Shown piece after piece: positions 56,272 to 64,000 of a DNA stretch of 64,000 nucleotides. The position numbers and the translations under genes were made by a program. Source of the DNA: WLMZ01 sp043753895 (GTDB lineage: Bacteria > Actinomycetota > Acidimicrobiia > Acidimicrobiales > Ilumatobacteraceae); contig JAYUWK010000160.1 of NCBI GenBank assembly GCA_043753895.1, forward strand, positions 1 to 64,000, given 5' to 3'. The notes beneath the pieces are model-generated. The model saw only the letters and a program-made list of their open reading frames with translations. It was not told the origin of the DNA and made no database searches. Every line of letters starts with the position of its first letter. Position 1 is the first letter of the stretch.

Positions 56272-56709
56272 TCAGCGGTTCGATTCCGGTACGAATCGTT
56301 CCCTCGGCTCGAGCACGCGTCGCGTCACCGTCGACGGAAAGAACGGGATGATTCGAGGCACGTCGACCTCGACCGACACCACCACGTAGTCCCCGGCTTC
56401 GGTGACCACTGGCAAGCTCGCCGCGTGCGCGCCGAGGTCGGCAACCGTGCGTTGCGCTGCCTCGATGGCATCGCCAGTACCGGCGCTGATGGGCGACACT
56501 GCCGCTGCCCCCTGTGAGGCTGCGGCGGTGGCGACGTTCGCCGCATGGAAATAGATCGCTGCCTGCACACCGAGGAATAGCAACAGGATCAGGATCGGGG
56601 TGACGATCACCATCTGGGTGGTGGCCTCACCCCGATCCCTGCGGCCAGGGCGCGCGAGCAACGCTCTCGCTGCCACCGTGTCGTTCGACTGAAGACTGAC
56701 CACTGACAT
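56272..56709 (-). CDS. TadE-like pseudopilin
   Basis: 145 residues. RGEATTQMVIVTPILILLLFLGVQAA is the TadE-type helix after a short basic leader, and the following segment AANVATAAASQGAAAVSP matches the family. No cysteines in the exported part. It starts ten bases after the pilin stop. Confidence 0.85.
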   Translation of the reverse strand: MSVVSLQSNDTVAARALLARPGRRDRGEATTQMVIVTPILILLLFLGVQAAIYFHAANVATAAASQGAAAVSPISAGTGDAIEAAQRTVADLGAHAASLPVVTEAGDYVVVSVEVDVPRIIPFFPSTVTRRVLEPRERFVPESNR

Positions 56710-56719
56710 GGTGGACAGC

Positions 56720-56914
56720 TCAACCGAGGTTGATCGTGTTCGCCTTGTTCTTCACGCGTGTGGTGATGATCACGCCGACGGCGATGGCCAGCGCAATCAA
56801 TGCCGCGGCCAACACCACAGTGGTTGCACTGACCTCGCCACGATCGTGGTCGAGCTCAGCCGAGGCCCGGAAGCGAACCATGAAGTAGGTCCAGATGGGT
56901 GCAAAGTCTGACAT
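56720..56914 (-). CDS. Small Flp-type pilin-like protein
   Basis: 64 residues. A hydrophilic leader ending DHDRGEVS is followed by one helix (ATTVVLAAALIALAIAVGVII) and a short polar tail, the layout of Flp pilins and of the DUF4244-type small proteins in actinobacterial Tad loci. Position between tadC and tadE genes supports the pilin assignment. The processing residue pattern differs from the classical Flp site, so processing is uncertain. Confidence 0.7.
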   Translation of the reverse strand: MSDFAPIWTYFMVRFRASAELDHDRGEVSATTVVLAAALIALAIAVGVIITTRVKNKANTINLG

Positions 56915-56990
56915 GGGAATTCTCCTTGCAGTGTCGTGGAGTGATCGCGTTGAGCGATCGTGTTGTGCTGTGAAAGGTGCATCGGCCGGC

Positions 56991-57881
56991 TCACAGCGCC
57001 CGGACGATCTGCTGCATGGCCGGATAGCCCAGCAACACCATGAAGCCCAGGAACATCAGCACCGTGGGAAGACCCATCCGCTCCGTCGCTGCCTGAGCAT
57101 CGGCTTCGATGCGTGCCATCTGATGGGCGCGCAATGCGGCGGCCTTTGCCGATAGAGATGCCTTAATTCGGGCACCCTGCTCACCGGCGAGGCGTACGCT
57201 GGCAGCGATCTCGGCGAGTTCACCAACGTCGATCCTCTGGCCGAGGTCGGTGAAACAGGTCCACGGCGACTGGCGCAGGGTGCGTGAGCGCATGAGGGCG
57301 TGTCGAATCTGGACAAAGGCCCAACCATCACCGGCCTGTGCAGCCGCTTCGAGCGAGGTCTCGATTCCCGCTCCGCCTGCGAGCAGCACGTTGACGAGAT
57401 CGAGATAGCTCGACAACGCATGGCGGAACGCGGCGCGGCGAGCGCTGGCCTGCGTGCGTAACGTGAGGTCGGGTACCACGAATCCGATGCCGAGTGCGGC
57501 AGCCGTCAGCCCAACCACAAGCCAGGCGGCGAGCGGCGAGCCGACCATCTGAAGGGTGACCGCGAGCATCACGACGATGCCTGCGAGCGTCAGCGCTGTG
57601 ACGAGCTTCGAGACCACGAACTGTTCGACGGGGCGTTCCATCACCGCGAGGTTCCGTTCGACGCGGTTGCCCAAGCGTGCACTCAATTGCCGTATGACGC
57701 GGCCGCCGAGCGAGCCATGTCCGGGAACGTTGGCCGAGCGCCGCTGGTCGGCGACGGAGGTCCCATTGCGTTCGAGCCGATGCACCGAAACGGCCAACGG
57801 GACCGGCGCGCCGATGATCGCGTGCGCCACCAAGAACAGCCCCGCACCAATACCGGCGCCAATGAGCAGGATCGGGTTCAC
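56991..57881 (-). CDS. tadC: Tad pilus inner-membrane protein TadC
   Basis: 296 residues from GTG 57881, which overlaps the tadB stop as GTGA. N-terminal helix (PILLIGAGIGAGLFLV), two central helices, the cytoplasmic GspF-like domain (LDLVNVLLAGGAGIETSLEAAA) and a last helix LPTVLMFLGFMVLLGYPAM. Partner of TadB in the pilus platform. Confidence 0.88.
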   Translation of the reverse strand: MNPILLIGAGIGAGLFLVAHAIIGAPVPLAVSVHRLERNGTSVADQRRSANVPGHGSLGGRVIRQLSARLGNRVERNLAVMERPVEQFVVSKLVTALTLAGIVVMLAVTLQMVGSPLAAWLVVGLTAAALGIGFVVPDLTLRTQASARRAAFRHALSSYLDLVNVLLAGGAGIETSLEAAAQAGDGWAFVQIRHALMRSRTLRQSPWTCFTDLGQRIDVGELAEIAASVRLAGEQGARIKASLSAKAAALRAHQMARIEADAQAATERMGLPTVLMFLGFMVLLGYPAMQQIVRAL

Positions 57882-58750
57882 AGCGGTGTCCCAGCACCGA
57901 CACGGCGAGCCACGAAACGTTGCGGCATGGCGATGCGCCCCATCCTCGACATCATCACGAATGAGGCGGCGAAGGTCGCGAGAATCATCAGCAGCACCAC
58001 TTGTCCGGCAGCGGAATCGTACGGCTGGAGGTAGACCCGATTGAACAGCAAGAGCCCGACGACGAAGGTCACGACTACCGCCACGATGATGCGGACAGCG
58101 CTGCGACTCCTGGCCCGGCCGACCCACACGCGGGTGCGCATACGCGCCTCATCGCGCGCGCTCTCGGCCAAGTGGCCGAGTAGTGCACCGAGGTCGCGGG
58201 CCTCCTTCTCGGCGGCGATGACCAGAGCTGCCACCACGAAGTCGGCCATAGGGTGGTTGACATCGTCGGCGAATCGACGCAACGCATCAGGAAGCGGCTC
58301 GTAATCAACCCGCGCAGCGAGGCGCTCCACCGCGCCGGCGATCGGTGCTGGTGCCAACGTCGCCGTGGCGCCGAGTGCATGCTCGAGACCGTTCGCAGCG
58401 GCGAGCGTGTCGCGAATTTGTTCCGTCCACGCTGCTATCGCCTCGACGAGCGCTAGTTCGGTTTCGTGACTTCCCCGACTCCGCTGCCACGTCGGCGAGT
58501 ACCAACCCACGCCTGCTGCGATGGCGGCGAGCAGCGGCCAACCGCTGAGCATCATCGCTGCGAGTGCGCCGCCAAGCGCGAGCGCGACGCGCAACGCAAC
58601 GCTGTCGATGCTGCGCACAAGAGCGCCCCCCGCAGCGGCCGATCTGGCGAGGACCACGTTGCCGCGCGCTCCAGCGATGACAAGACAGAGACCCAGCCCG
58701 ACGCAGCCTCCGAGCATTCCGACGACCAGCGCGTTCACCAGCTCCACCAC
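57878..58750 (-). CDS. tadB: Tad pilus inner-membrane protein TadB
   Basis: 290 residues from GTG 58750, inside the last 16 bases of tadA. GspF-type domain with EAIAAWTEQIRDTLAAANGLE and the repeated hydrophobic segments (IIVAVVVTFVVGLLLFN; VVLLMILATFAASFVMM). Forms the platform with TadC. Confidence 0.88.
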   Translation of the reverse strand: MVELVNALVVGMLGGCVGLGLCLVIAGARGNVVLARSAAAGGALVRSIDSVALRVALALGGALAAMMLSGWPLLAAIAAGVGWYSPTWQRSRGSHETELALVEAIAAWTEQIRDTLAAANGLEHALGATATLAPAPIAGAVERLAARVDYEPLPDALRRFADDVNHPMADFVVAALVIAAEKEARDLGALLGHLAESARDEARMRTRVWVGRARSRSAVRIIVAVVVTFVVGLLLFNRVYLQPYDSAAGQVVLLMILATFAASFVMMSRMGRIAMPQRFVARRVGAGTPL

Positions 58751-59300
58751 CCATCAGGCTTGTCGAGATACGACGGATCGAACCCGTGCGCCTCGAGCAG
58801 CGACAAGGTGACGTCTCGTAGCGGATACCCCGGTACTGCGCGCCCATCGAGACCTGGCTTGAACACTTCGTTCGACACGATGCGCGCGCCGTCAGCGTCG
58901 ACCACCTCACGGACGCTGACTACGCGCCGAACACCGGCGATCGTCTGGATGTGGATCACGAAGTGCACTGCCGTGGCCAGCAAGAGATTGACCGTGTCGA
59001 CCGGCAAGCCTGTCTCGGCCATCGACACGTACGCGGCAAGCTTCGGGAAGACTGAGCGCGTTGAATCGGCATGCATCGTGCACATCGAACCGTTGTTGCC
59101 CTGGCTCATCGCCATCAACATGGGAAAGGCTTCGCCGCCGCGAACCTCGCCCACCAACACACGATCGGGATCCATCCGCAGCGCCATGCGGGTGAGATCG
59201 ACCATTGAGATCTCCCCCCGCCCCTCGATGTTTGCCGGTCTGCTCTGCAGCATGTCGTAGTCGGGATGCAAGTCCTCGAAGCGGTCGAGGGGATAGGAGA
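58735..59300 (-). pseudogene. tadA: C-terminal part of the Tad secretion ATPase TadA (CpaF-like), 5' part lost
   Basis: About 188 codons match the end of TadA: LDRFEDLHPDYDMLQSRPAN, the Walker-B-type DRVLVGEVRGGEAF, and MSQGNNGSMCTMHADS with the His box. Walker A and the N-terminal domain are absent. Upstream of about 59300 the frame stays open for a while but has no TadA-like sequence, and 115 bases later the ADP-ribosylglycohydrolase gene ends. A TTG at 59271 could start a short product, but it would lack ATPase function. The missing part may lie beyond the island, outside the window. Confidence 0.8.
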
Positions 59301-59414
59301 TAGAGGGGGGGTGCGTGTCGCCCAGTGGTATCGATGGGAGCGGAGGTTGGGAAGACTCGACTATCGCACCGAATTTGTGCCCTGCAATTCCGGCGCCAAC
59401 CGAATCGCTGATGT

Positions 59415-61091
59415 TCAGCCGAGTCGTTGGCGGAGAGCCTGGGCGATTGCGACTGCAAAGGCAGACGCCTTTGTGCGCCCATCAGGTTGGAGCGCCAACT
59501 CAATCAGTGTCCTGCCTAGTAAGTCCTCCGGAAACCCCGAGCCAACGACCATGTCCACGGCGGTGTCTAGGTCGATTTCGGAAGGGATGAGTGTTCGTTG
59601 TCGTATGTCTTCGACTACGGGCCTCGGTCCGTCCGATTTCCTTCCCCGTGATGGCTTTTTCGTTGGTGGGGCAGGGGCAACCGGGTCAAAGAGATGCTCC
59701 TGGGAGGCTGCTGAGCCTTGGTGCACTACAGGCGATGTCGTTGCGGTAGTTGGCCTAAGAGCTCCCATCGGTAGCGGCCGCACAGGGTCTCTGCGCTTCA
59801 CGAGCACGCTCTGGCCGTAGGGCAACGTGCACCATTGCCAACCTTCTGTCGCTTTCGACCTCGAGTTAAAATACCCGCTCGTCGGCATCAATTCGCCGAG
59901 CCCTGCAATGGAGAGCGCGCCAGCGAATTCGCCTACAAGGTCGATCGGGCTCCTCACCGCTGGCCACTTAAGTAGGTCCGGGTACAAGAAGCACGTTCGC
60001 GCATGGCCCTGTGCGACAGCGCTCAAACGGTGGGCTTCGCGGCGTAGATACTCGGCGTCCTGCAACTGGTCAGGCGGTGGTTCAAACCCCTGTGCCCCTA
60101 TGAGCGCACCAGCGAGCGTCGCAATCGTGTCTGTGTCGGTGCCGAGGGAATTGACGGCGCGAAGCATCGCACCACGCGCATCGGTCTGGCACAGCCAAGC
60201 GAGTGCCCCGGCCATCACCGCTGAAACTGTCCCTGTCCCCCGTGTCGCCGCTTCGTCGGCTCCAAGTGCCGAAACTAGACTCGCCCATGGGTCGCCGGTG
60301 CCCAACGAAAAGGCAGCTGCTTCCTGCAGATCTCGAAGTTCGAGCAGTACTTGCTCGACAGCAGTCTTGAGGGGAGTCGAGGAGCGCCGCTCCCACTCAG
60401 GTCGCCAGAGGGTGGCCAGCTCCTCATCCGCTTCGACGACCGAAGGAATCTCAGCCACTGCGTCCAAGGCCTCTGCCCACGCTACCGGCGCGAGCGATGC
60501 TCCCTCCATGGCTTGCCAAAGCATTTGAGCGTGAAGGCAAGCACCGGCAATGGCCCGTATATGGCCGTGCGTTGTCACTGCATTTCGAATCACAGCAGCG
60601 CTCCAGGTCCTGCGCCCGGGCGGCGCGGACCATACGTGCGGCTGAATGCGCATGGCCGCACCGTTGCCGCCACCGTCGACATATCGGCCCTGTTTGTTGT
60701 CGAAGAAGTTCGTGCACCACGCCACGCCACCGCGGGACAAGTTCGCAGCGGCTGTCTTTGTCCCTCGACCAGCACCGAGTGCGTAATTCAGAAACACAGG
60801 CACTTCGATACGAGCGAATGCTTCGACATCGAATTCGCCGTCGTGCCTGATGGCCCGCGATGTGGACAGCCTCAGCTGCGTGTCATCCGAGTAACACCCT
60901 GAGGGGAGTTCAATCACTGCTCCGAATTGCCCGCCAATTGTTCGCCGCCAGGGGACCGTTGTAACCACCGTTGGAGAACCCGTCCGCCAAGTCACCGCAG
61001 CGGTATCAGCGAGTTCGGTCATGAAACCCATCGCGTCGGCCCAGGCCGCCCACAGGACTGACCGCGCAACACGCTCCTTGTGGGTCGTCAC
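59415..61091 (-). CDS. ADP-ribosylglycohydrolase (ARH/DraG family) with C-terminal extension
   Basis: 558 residues. The ARH core covers about 1-345: VLWAAWADAMGF at the start, the metal-binding CYSDDTQLRL (SDDT at 68-71), GGNGAAMRI at 141-149, THGH at 174-177 and the second metal motif GTDTDTIATLAGAL at 317-330. All magnesium ligand motifs of active ARH proteins are present. The C-terminal 200 residues after about 345 are extra, with a Ser/Pro/Lys-rich linker at about 470-500. Translation is coupled to the DarT-like gene (ATGA overlap, 61088-61091). Probable role: removes ADP-ribose placed by its partner, that is, the antitoxin. Alternative: acts on protein-linked ADP-ribose. Confidence 0.88.
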   Translation of the reverse strand: MTTHKERVARSVLWAAWADAMGFMTELADTAAVTWRTGSPTVVTTVPWRRTIGGQFGAVIELPSGCYSDDTQLRLSTSRAIRHDGEFDVEAFARIEVPVFLNYALGAGRGTKTAAANLSRGGVAWCTNFFDNKQGRYVDGGGNGAAMRIQPHVWSAPPGRRTWSAAVIRNAVTTHGHIRAIAGACLHAQMLWQAMEGASLAPVAWAEALDAVAEIPSVVEADEELATLWRPEWERRSSTPLKTAVEQVLLELRDLQEAAAFSLGTGDPWASLVSALGADEAATRGTGTVSAVMAGALAWLCQTDARGAMLRAVNSLGTDTDTIATLAGALIGAQGFEPPPDQLQDAEYLRREAHRLSAVAQGHARTCFLYPDLLKWPAVRSPIDLVGEFAGALSIAGLGELMPTSGYFNSRSKATEGWQWCTLPYGQSVLVKRRDPVRPLPMGALRPTTATTSPVVHQGSAASQEHLFDPVAPAPPTKKPSRGRKSDGPRPVVEDIRQRTLIPSEIDLDTAVDMVVGSGFPEDLLGRTLIELALQPDGRTKASAFAVAIAQALRQRLG

Positions 61092-61759
61092 GTTGGCCAG
61101 CCTCGCGCGAGTAGTAGCGGGTCGACAACTATTTCAATGTCGGGATGATCTACGGCACCGATCTGCGATTCCACGACAGCGGCCTGTCGGTCGTCCGTGA
61201 CGTAGATGCGTTGTATAAACGAGGAAGGAACTTCTCTGGGGTACAGGGCCTCAGCCTGCACGCAAGTGGTCCAGCTGGCTGGCGTGTCGGCGGTTCGTCT
61301 CTGGGGAGCACTGTAGCGAGCCGGGACGGTGGAGGCGAAGAGAGCAGATAGGCCTTTGATGCCTGTGCCCCTCCTCGTTGCCGGGTAGATGTTGTTTGTG
61401 GTCGAGAAGTAGACCCCCGGGTGCGCAAGAACTTCCGGACGAAGCGAAATAACGCACCACCAAAGGTCGTCGTCTCTGTGCCAATTTCCCGACGCTCGGA
61501 AGAAGTCGGTGTTGATTCTCGTGATCGAGAGATTGACTCGATCAAGCCACTCTGTGTCAGTGCGGTACCTCGCGTTCATCGTCACGATGTTCTCCAAGTA
61601 CTCGTCCGCTGCAAGCAACGTTCGCGATTTCAGGTATCGACTGGCCAAGACCCCCAAGAGACCGCGATTCGTGGTGAAGTGAAGGACGTTCTCTATGTGG
61701 CAATCGGAAACGAATTCAACTACCTCTGGATCACAAGTAGGCGATGCTGCGTCTGTCAC
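61088..61759 (-). CDS. DarT-like ADP-ribosyltransferase (DUF4433 family)
   Basis: 223 residues, the usual DarT length. Features in order: IENVLHFTTNRGL (21-33) for NAD binding, NLSIT (76-80), the DDDLWWCVISLRPEVL strand (96-111), VYFSTTNN (117-124), GIKGLSALF (133-141), and CVQAEALYPREVP with the probable catalytic glutamate E170 in the QAE typical of DarT. DarT enzymes modify thymidine or guanosine bases in single-stranded DNA using NAD and block replication. Overlaps of four bases with both neighbours make it the middle gene of a coupled operon. Assignment rests on motif pattern; base specificity is unknown. Confidence 0.85.
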   Translation of the reverse strand: MTDAASPTCDPEVVEFVSDCHIENVLHFTTNRGLLGVLASRYLKSRTLLAADEYLENIVTMNARYRTDTEWLDRVNLSITRINTDFFRASGNWHRDDDLWWCVISLRPEVLAHPGVYFSTTNNIYPATRRGTGIKGLSALFASTVPARYSAPQRRTADTPASWTTCVQAEALYPREVPSSFIQRIYVTDDRQAAVVESQIGAVDHPDIEIVVDPLLLARGWPT

Positions 61760-63153
61760 ACGTTGATCCGATCATAGGTAGAGGGGTCAAGTAACGTTGT
61801 CAATACGCTGGCTTCACCCTCCTTGTAGCTGATCATCACGGTTTTCGCGGCCCGACCGATTGCCATCGCCAAGAGCCTCTGATAGGTCTCCAACAGTGAG
61901 TCGCCGGCTTCCGCGCCGTGCGGAGTGACCTCAGCGTTTAAGCCGACGATGTATACATGATCGAATTCGAGGCCTTTGGCCGAATGCATTGTTGAGAGCG
62001 CGACTGAAACAGGGCCTCGCGGCCAATCCTCTTTTTGAGAGATGGTGACGTGCTCGATGGAGGCGGCCGTCAACTGACGTCGAATCTCATCGAACCAATG
62101 TCCACCCTTTGAATGGAGGATTCCGACGCTGTCAGTGCAGGCAGATCCTCGGGAGACGATGTCCGCAACCACCCAGGCTGCTTGCGCTCGAAATTTGCCG
62201 GAGACAACCTTTGGTCGGGCACCGGTCTTGTCACATCGCGTGAAATCCGGAATCGTGCCATCATCACCGTGGTCCATGTTCGCTACAAGTGGCATGGCAA
62301 AGGCAGCTATCTCGGCGGTGTTGCGGAAGTTTCGCTCGAGGCGGAATGACGTTGCGATACTCACGCCAGCTTCGCGCCAAGTGAAGCGCCTGGGGTAGAT
62401 CTGCTGGGCGGCATCGAGTATGAATGTCTCGGAGTACTCCGGCGCGAGTTGCACTTGGATGGCACGCACTTGATTCGCCGAGAAGTCCTGCGCTTCGTCG
62501 ACGATCACAACGTGATAAGGATTGGCCATCTGTTTGCTCGCGTGAAGATTCGCGACATCATTATGGTCGAGGAGCTTCTGCGAGGCTTTCCACCGACTAA
62601 ACGGGACAATCACCTCAGCGAGTATCCGTTGCCGCATAGGAATCTCCACTCGCGGTGACGCGCCTCGTCCGATTCGTCGAAATCCAGGAGTTGCGTAGTC
62701 CGACAGATTCGCGAGTGGCAATCTGCCCAGCACGTAGTCAACTTCCTCCAAGAGAAAGGCGCGCGACAACTGAAGTGGCAGCCCGAAGTTGGCAATGACG
62801 TTTTCGATATCCTCAAGCTGCGCTAGTTGCGGCCGCCCAGTGGCTTGCCACGCCCATTTAGCAAATGTGCTCACCTCGACTTGTACGTCGCCTTCGACTT
62901 GGTCTTGGACCAAGGCCTCGATGTACCCGCGGAGCGTTCTGTTGTAGGTCAAGACGAGGATCCTTGGGGGACCGTCAATGTGACCGTCGCGTCGGCGTCG
63001 ATTCCAGAACCGACTCTCCTGCTTGAGTCGCAATAGTGCGGTGGTGGTCTTCCCGCTGCCAGCGGCCCCCCTGATAAGGGTTGTCCCAAGCTTGTGATCG
63101 TTGATCACTGTCAACTGTTCTGACGTTGGCTTTCGGGGCCCCAAAACCTTCAT
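61756..63153 (-). CDS. Superfamily 1 (UvrD/Rep-like) helicase
   Basis: 465 residues from the ATG at 63153, with AGGGAG about 11 bases upstream; a start at 63225 is possible. Motifs: Q-motif PTSEQLTVI at 9-17, Walker A GAAGSGKTT at 29-37, Ia-like LVLTYNRTLR, Walker B VVIVDEAQDF, III region FILDAAQQIYP, IV SFRLERNFRNT, V STMHSAKGLEFDHVYIV, VI LLAMAIGRAAKTVMI. Shorter than UvrD because the accessory subdomains are small. First gene of the three-gene operon, coupled to the DarT-like gene by a four-base overlap. It could unwind DNA to supply or clear the single-stranded substrate. Confidence 0.87.
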   Translation of the reverse strand: MKVLGPRKPTSEQLTVINDHKLGTTLIRGAAGSGKTTTALLRLKQESRFWNRRRRDGHIDGPPRILVLTYNRTLRGYIEALVQDQVEGDVQVEVSTFAKWAWQATGRPQLAQLEDIENVIANFGLPLQLSRAFLLEEVDYVLGRLPLANLSDYATPGFRRIGRGASPRVEIPMRQRILAEVIVPFSRWKASQKLLDHNDVANLHASKQMANPYHVVIVDEAQDFSANQVRAIQVQLAPEYSETFILDAAQQIYPRRFTWREAGVSIATSFRLERNFRNTAEIAAFAMPLVANMDHGDDGTIPDFTRCDKTGARPKVVSGKFRAQAAWVVADIVSRGSACTDSVGILHSKGGHWFDEIRRQLTAASIEHVTISQKEDWPRGPVSVALSTMHSAKGLEFDHVYIVGLNAEVTPHGAEAGDSLLETYQRLLAMAIGRAAKTVMISYKEGEASVLTTLLDPSTYDRINV

Positions 63154-63519
63154 GCTCGTATACGCTCCCTGCCGCAGGATGCTAGCACTGGCGTCTATGC
63201 GGCAATCTCGAAAGACGAGGAGCACTCGTCGAAGGCGCTGATGGACCTACCATCAGGGGCGGCGGTGACGGTGGAGTTCGGTCAGTCGCCCTTTGAGCGG
63301 CACCATCGCTGTTAATAGTCGTCCCTCCGGGAACTCGTTTATGGGGCACGGTGGAGCACGTGGAGATGGGCAGACCACCGTGTCACTTTCCCGCATCCGC
63401 ATCCGCATCCGCATCTTGCTCGGGCAGGGAGGCCTCGGCACGAGTGTTTGGCCCGCAAGGCGCAACTCAGCGTAGGGCTGGCAGGAATTTCAGTAAGTGG
63501 GGGTGGCCTGAGCGCAGGG
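63154..63519. promoter_or_regulatory. Intergenic region upstream of the helicase operon
   Basis: 366 bases with no credible gene. It contains four GCATCC hexamers at 63393-63416 and an 8-bp inverted repeat CACGGTGG/CCACCGTG at 63347-63354 and 63375-63382, with a 20-base loop. The inverted repeat could be the terminator of the nuclease-like gene or an operator for the helicase operon, which must have its promoter here. No clear promoter boxes are visible. Confidence 0.4.
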
Positions 63520-64000
63520 TTATTGGCGTTGTTCGGTCGCGAATGTTGGACCGTCTTCGTAAATGACATCGGTGCCGGTGGACCAGATGAGGTCGACGAG
63601 ATCTTGCGATGGTCGCTTTGGGAGGAGCACTGCGCGTGTGGCATCGGGTTCGTGGCGACCGTAGTCGGCGAGTTGCCCGATGGCCATGCGTACGTCATCG
63701 CGGTTTGCTGAGGCTTTGGCCTCGATGAGCAGGTCCGTGGTTTCGTCGTAGATGTCGCATTCGGTTGTTTCGGATCCGATGACGTAACGATGTCGGCTGG
63801 TGATTCGACCGAGAGCGGCCAGGTGTTTGACGAATCGTTCCACCAGATTTGCCTCGATCCGGTTGGCGATGGTGGCTTGATCGGTGGATCGGACAGAGTA
63901 TGTCTCAACGGAGGCTTGTTGCACGCGAAGCCTGGTGACGATGACAATCGCAGGGATGGAGGTTGTGGCGTTTAGGCGGCCGAGCCTGACAGCGGTTTGG
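63520..64000 (-). CDS. C-terminal part of a PD-(D/E)XK nuclease-like protein (runs off window)
   Basis: The frame stops at 63520 and is open to the window edge (at least 159 codons), so the N-terminus is missing. The visible part contains ECDIYDETTDLLIEAKAS, which has the D...ExK spacing of PD-(D/E)XK nucleases, followed by RMAIGQLADYGRH like the Q-motif seen in several restriction-type families. It lies on the same strand 366 bases upstream of the helicase operon. It may belong to a neighbouring restriction or defence system. Family not identified. Confidence 0.65.
   Translation of the reverse strand, partial: QTAVRLGRLNATTSIPAIVIVTRLRVQQASVETYSVRSTDQATIANRIEANLVERFVKHLAALGRITSRHRYVIGSETTECDIYDETTDLLIEAKASANRDDVRMAIGQLADYGRHEPDATRAVLLPKRPSQDLVDLIWSTGTDVIYEDGPTFATEQRQ

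Noticed and set aside
56265..56300. GGTTCGATTCC, resembling a tRNA T-arm
   Set aside because: It is the 3' coding end of a TadE-like gene, and no acceptor, D or anticodon arms pair around it.
63448..63711. 87-residue open frame on the plus strand in the island
   Set aside because: Overlaps the PD-(D/E)XK gene antisense and has no ribosome-binding site or domain.

Overview
The window reads as a chromosome segment from a high-GC actinobacterium, most likely of the class Acidimicrobiia (Ilumatobacter-like). That placement is inference, not proof. It rests on GC-rich codon use, an F420/flavin-type split-barrel oxidoreductase, a split b6f-like cytochrome b with Rieske protein next to a 14-gene complex I operon, clpC/radA/disA, an actinobacterial Tad pilus locus, and secreted proteins with repeats typical of that class. 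No rRNA, tRNA or CRISPR array was found.

Layout. 1-98: four 23-bp tandem repeats resembling an IS21-family terminus. 254-3427: two secreted or anchored Pro/Ala-rich proteins, ApbE flavin transferase and a ferric-reductase-like membrane protein. 3448-6120: a scar in which the first part of an SLC13-type permease gene is joined to the last part of a LuxR/MalT-type regulator. 6240-11051: ArfB, a histidine phosphatase, a choline-kinase-like protein, a dimethylglycine/sarcosine dehydrogenase-like protein and a split-barrel oxidoreductase. 11119-13614: one large secreted beta-helix protein interrupted by an in-frame TAG. 13773-18143: an APC permease, two class-I glutamine amidotransferases and an AbiEi/DUF559 protein.

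18184-38756 (minus strand): 21 closely packed genes encoding a ferredoxin, split cytochrome b, Rieske protein, dihaem cytochrome c, two unknown membrane proteins and nuoA-N. The genes feed electrons from NADH into the quinone pool and out through a bc-type complex. A cytochrome c and a geranylgeranyl-reductase-like flavoprotein diverge from the head of the cluster. 41240-52332: LemA pair, polyprenyl synthase, clpC, a broken copC-copD gene opposite a YcnI protein, a lipoprotein, radA and disA.

52353-59300 (minus): Tad pilus genes tadA(3' part)-tadB-tadC-pilin-tadE-tadE-tadG followed by a LysM/BTAD regulator-like protein. tadA is cut at about 59300. Beyond it lies an accessory island with visibly less GC-rich coding: a translationally coupled three-gene operon of SF1 helicase, DarT-like ADP-ribosyltransferase and ADP-ribosylglycohydrolase (59415-63153), then the end of a PD-(D/E)XK nuclease-like gene running off the window. 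The operon is the strongest candidate for an undescribed system: a DarT-type DNA-modifying toxin whose reversing enzyme appears to be an ARH-fold hydrolase instead of the usual DarG macrodomain protein, with a helicase encoded first.
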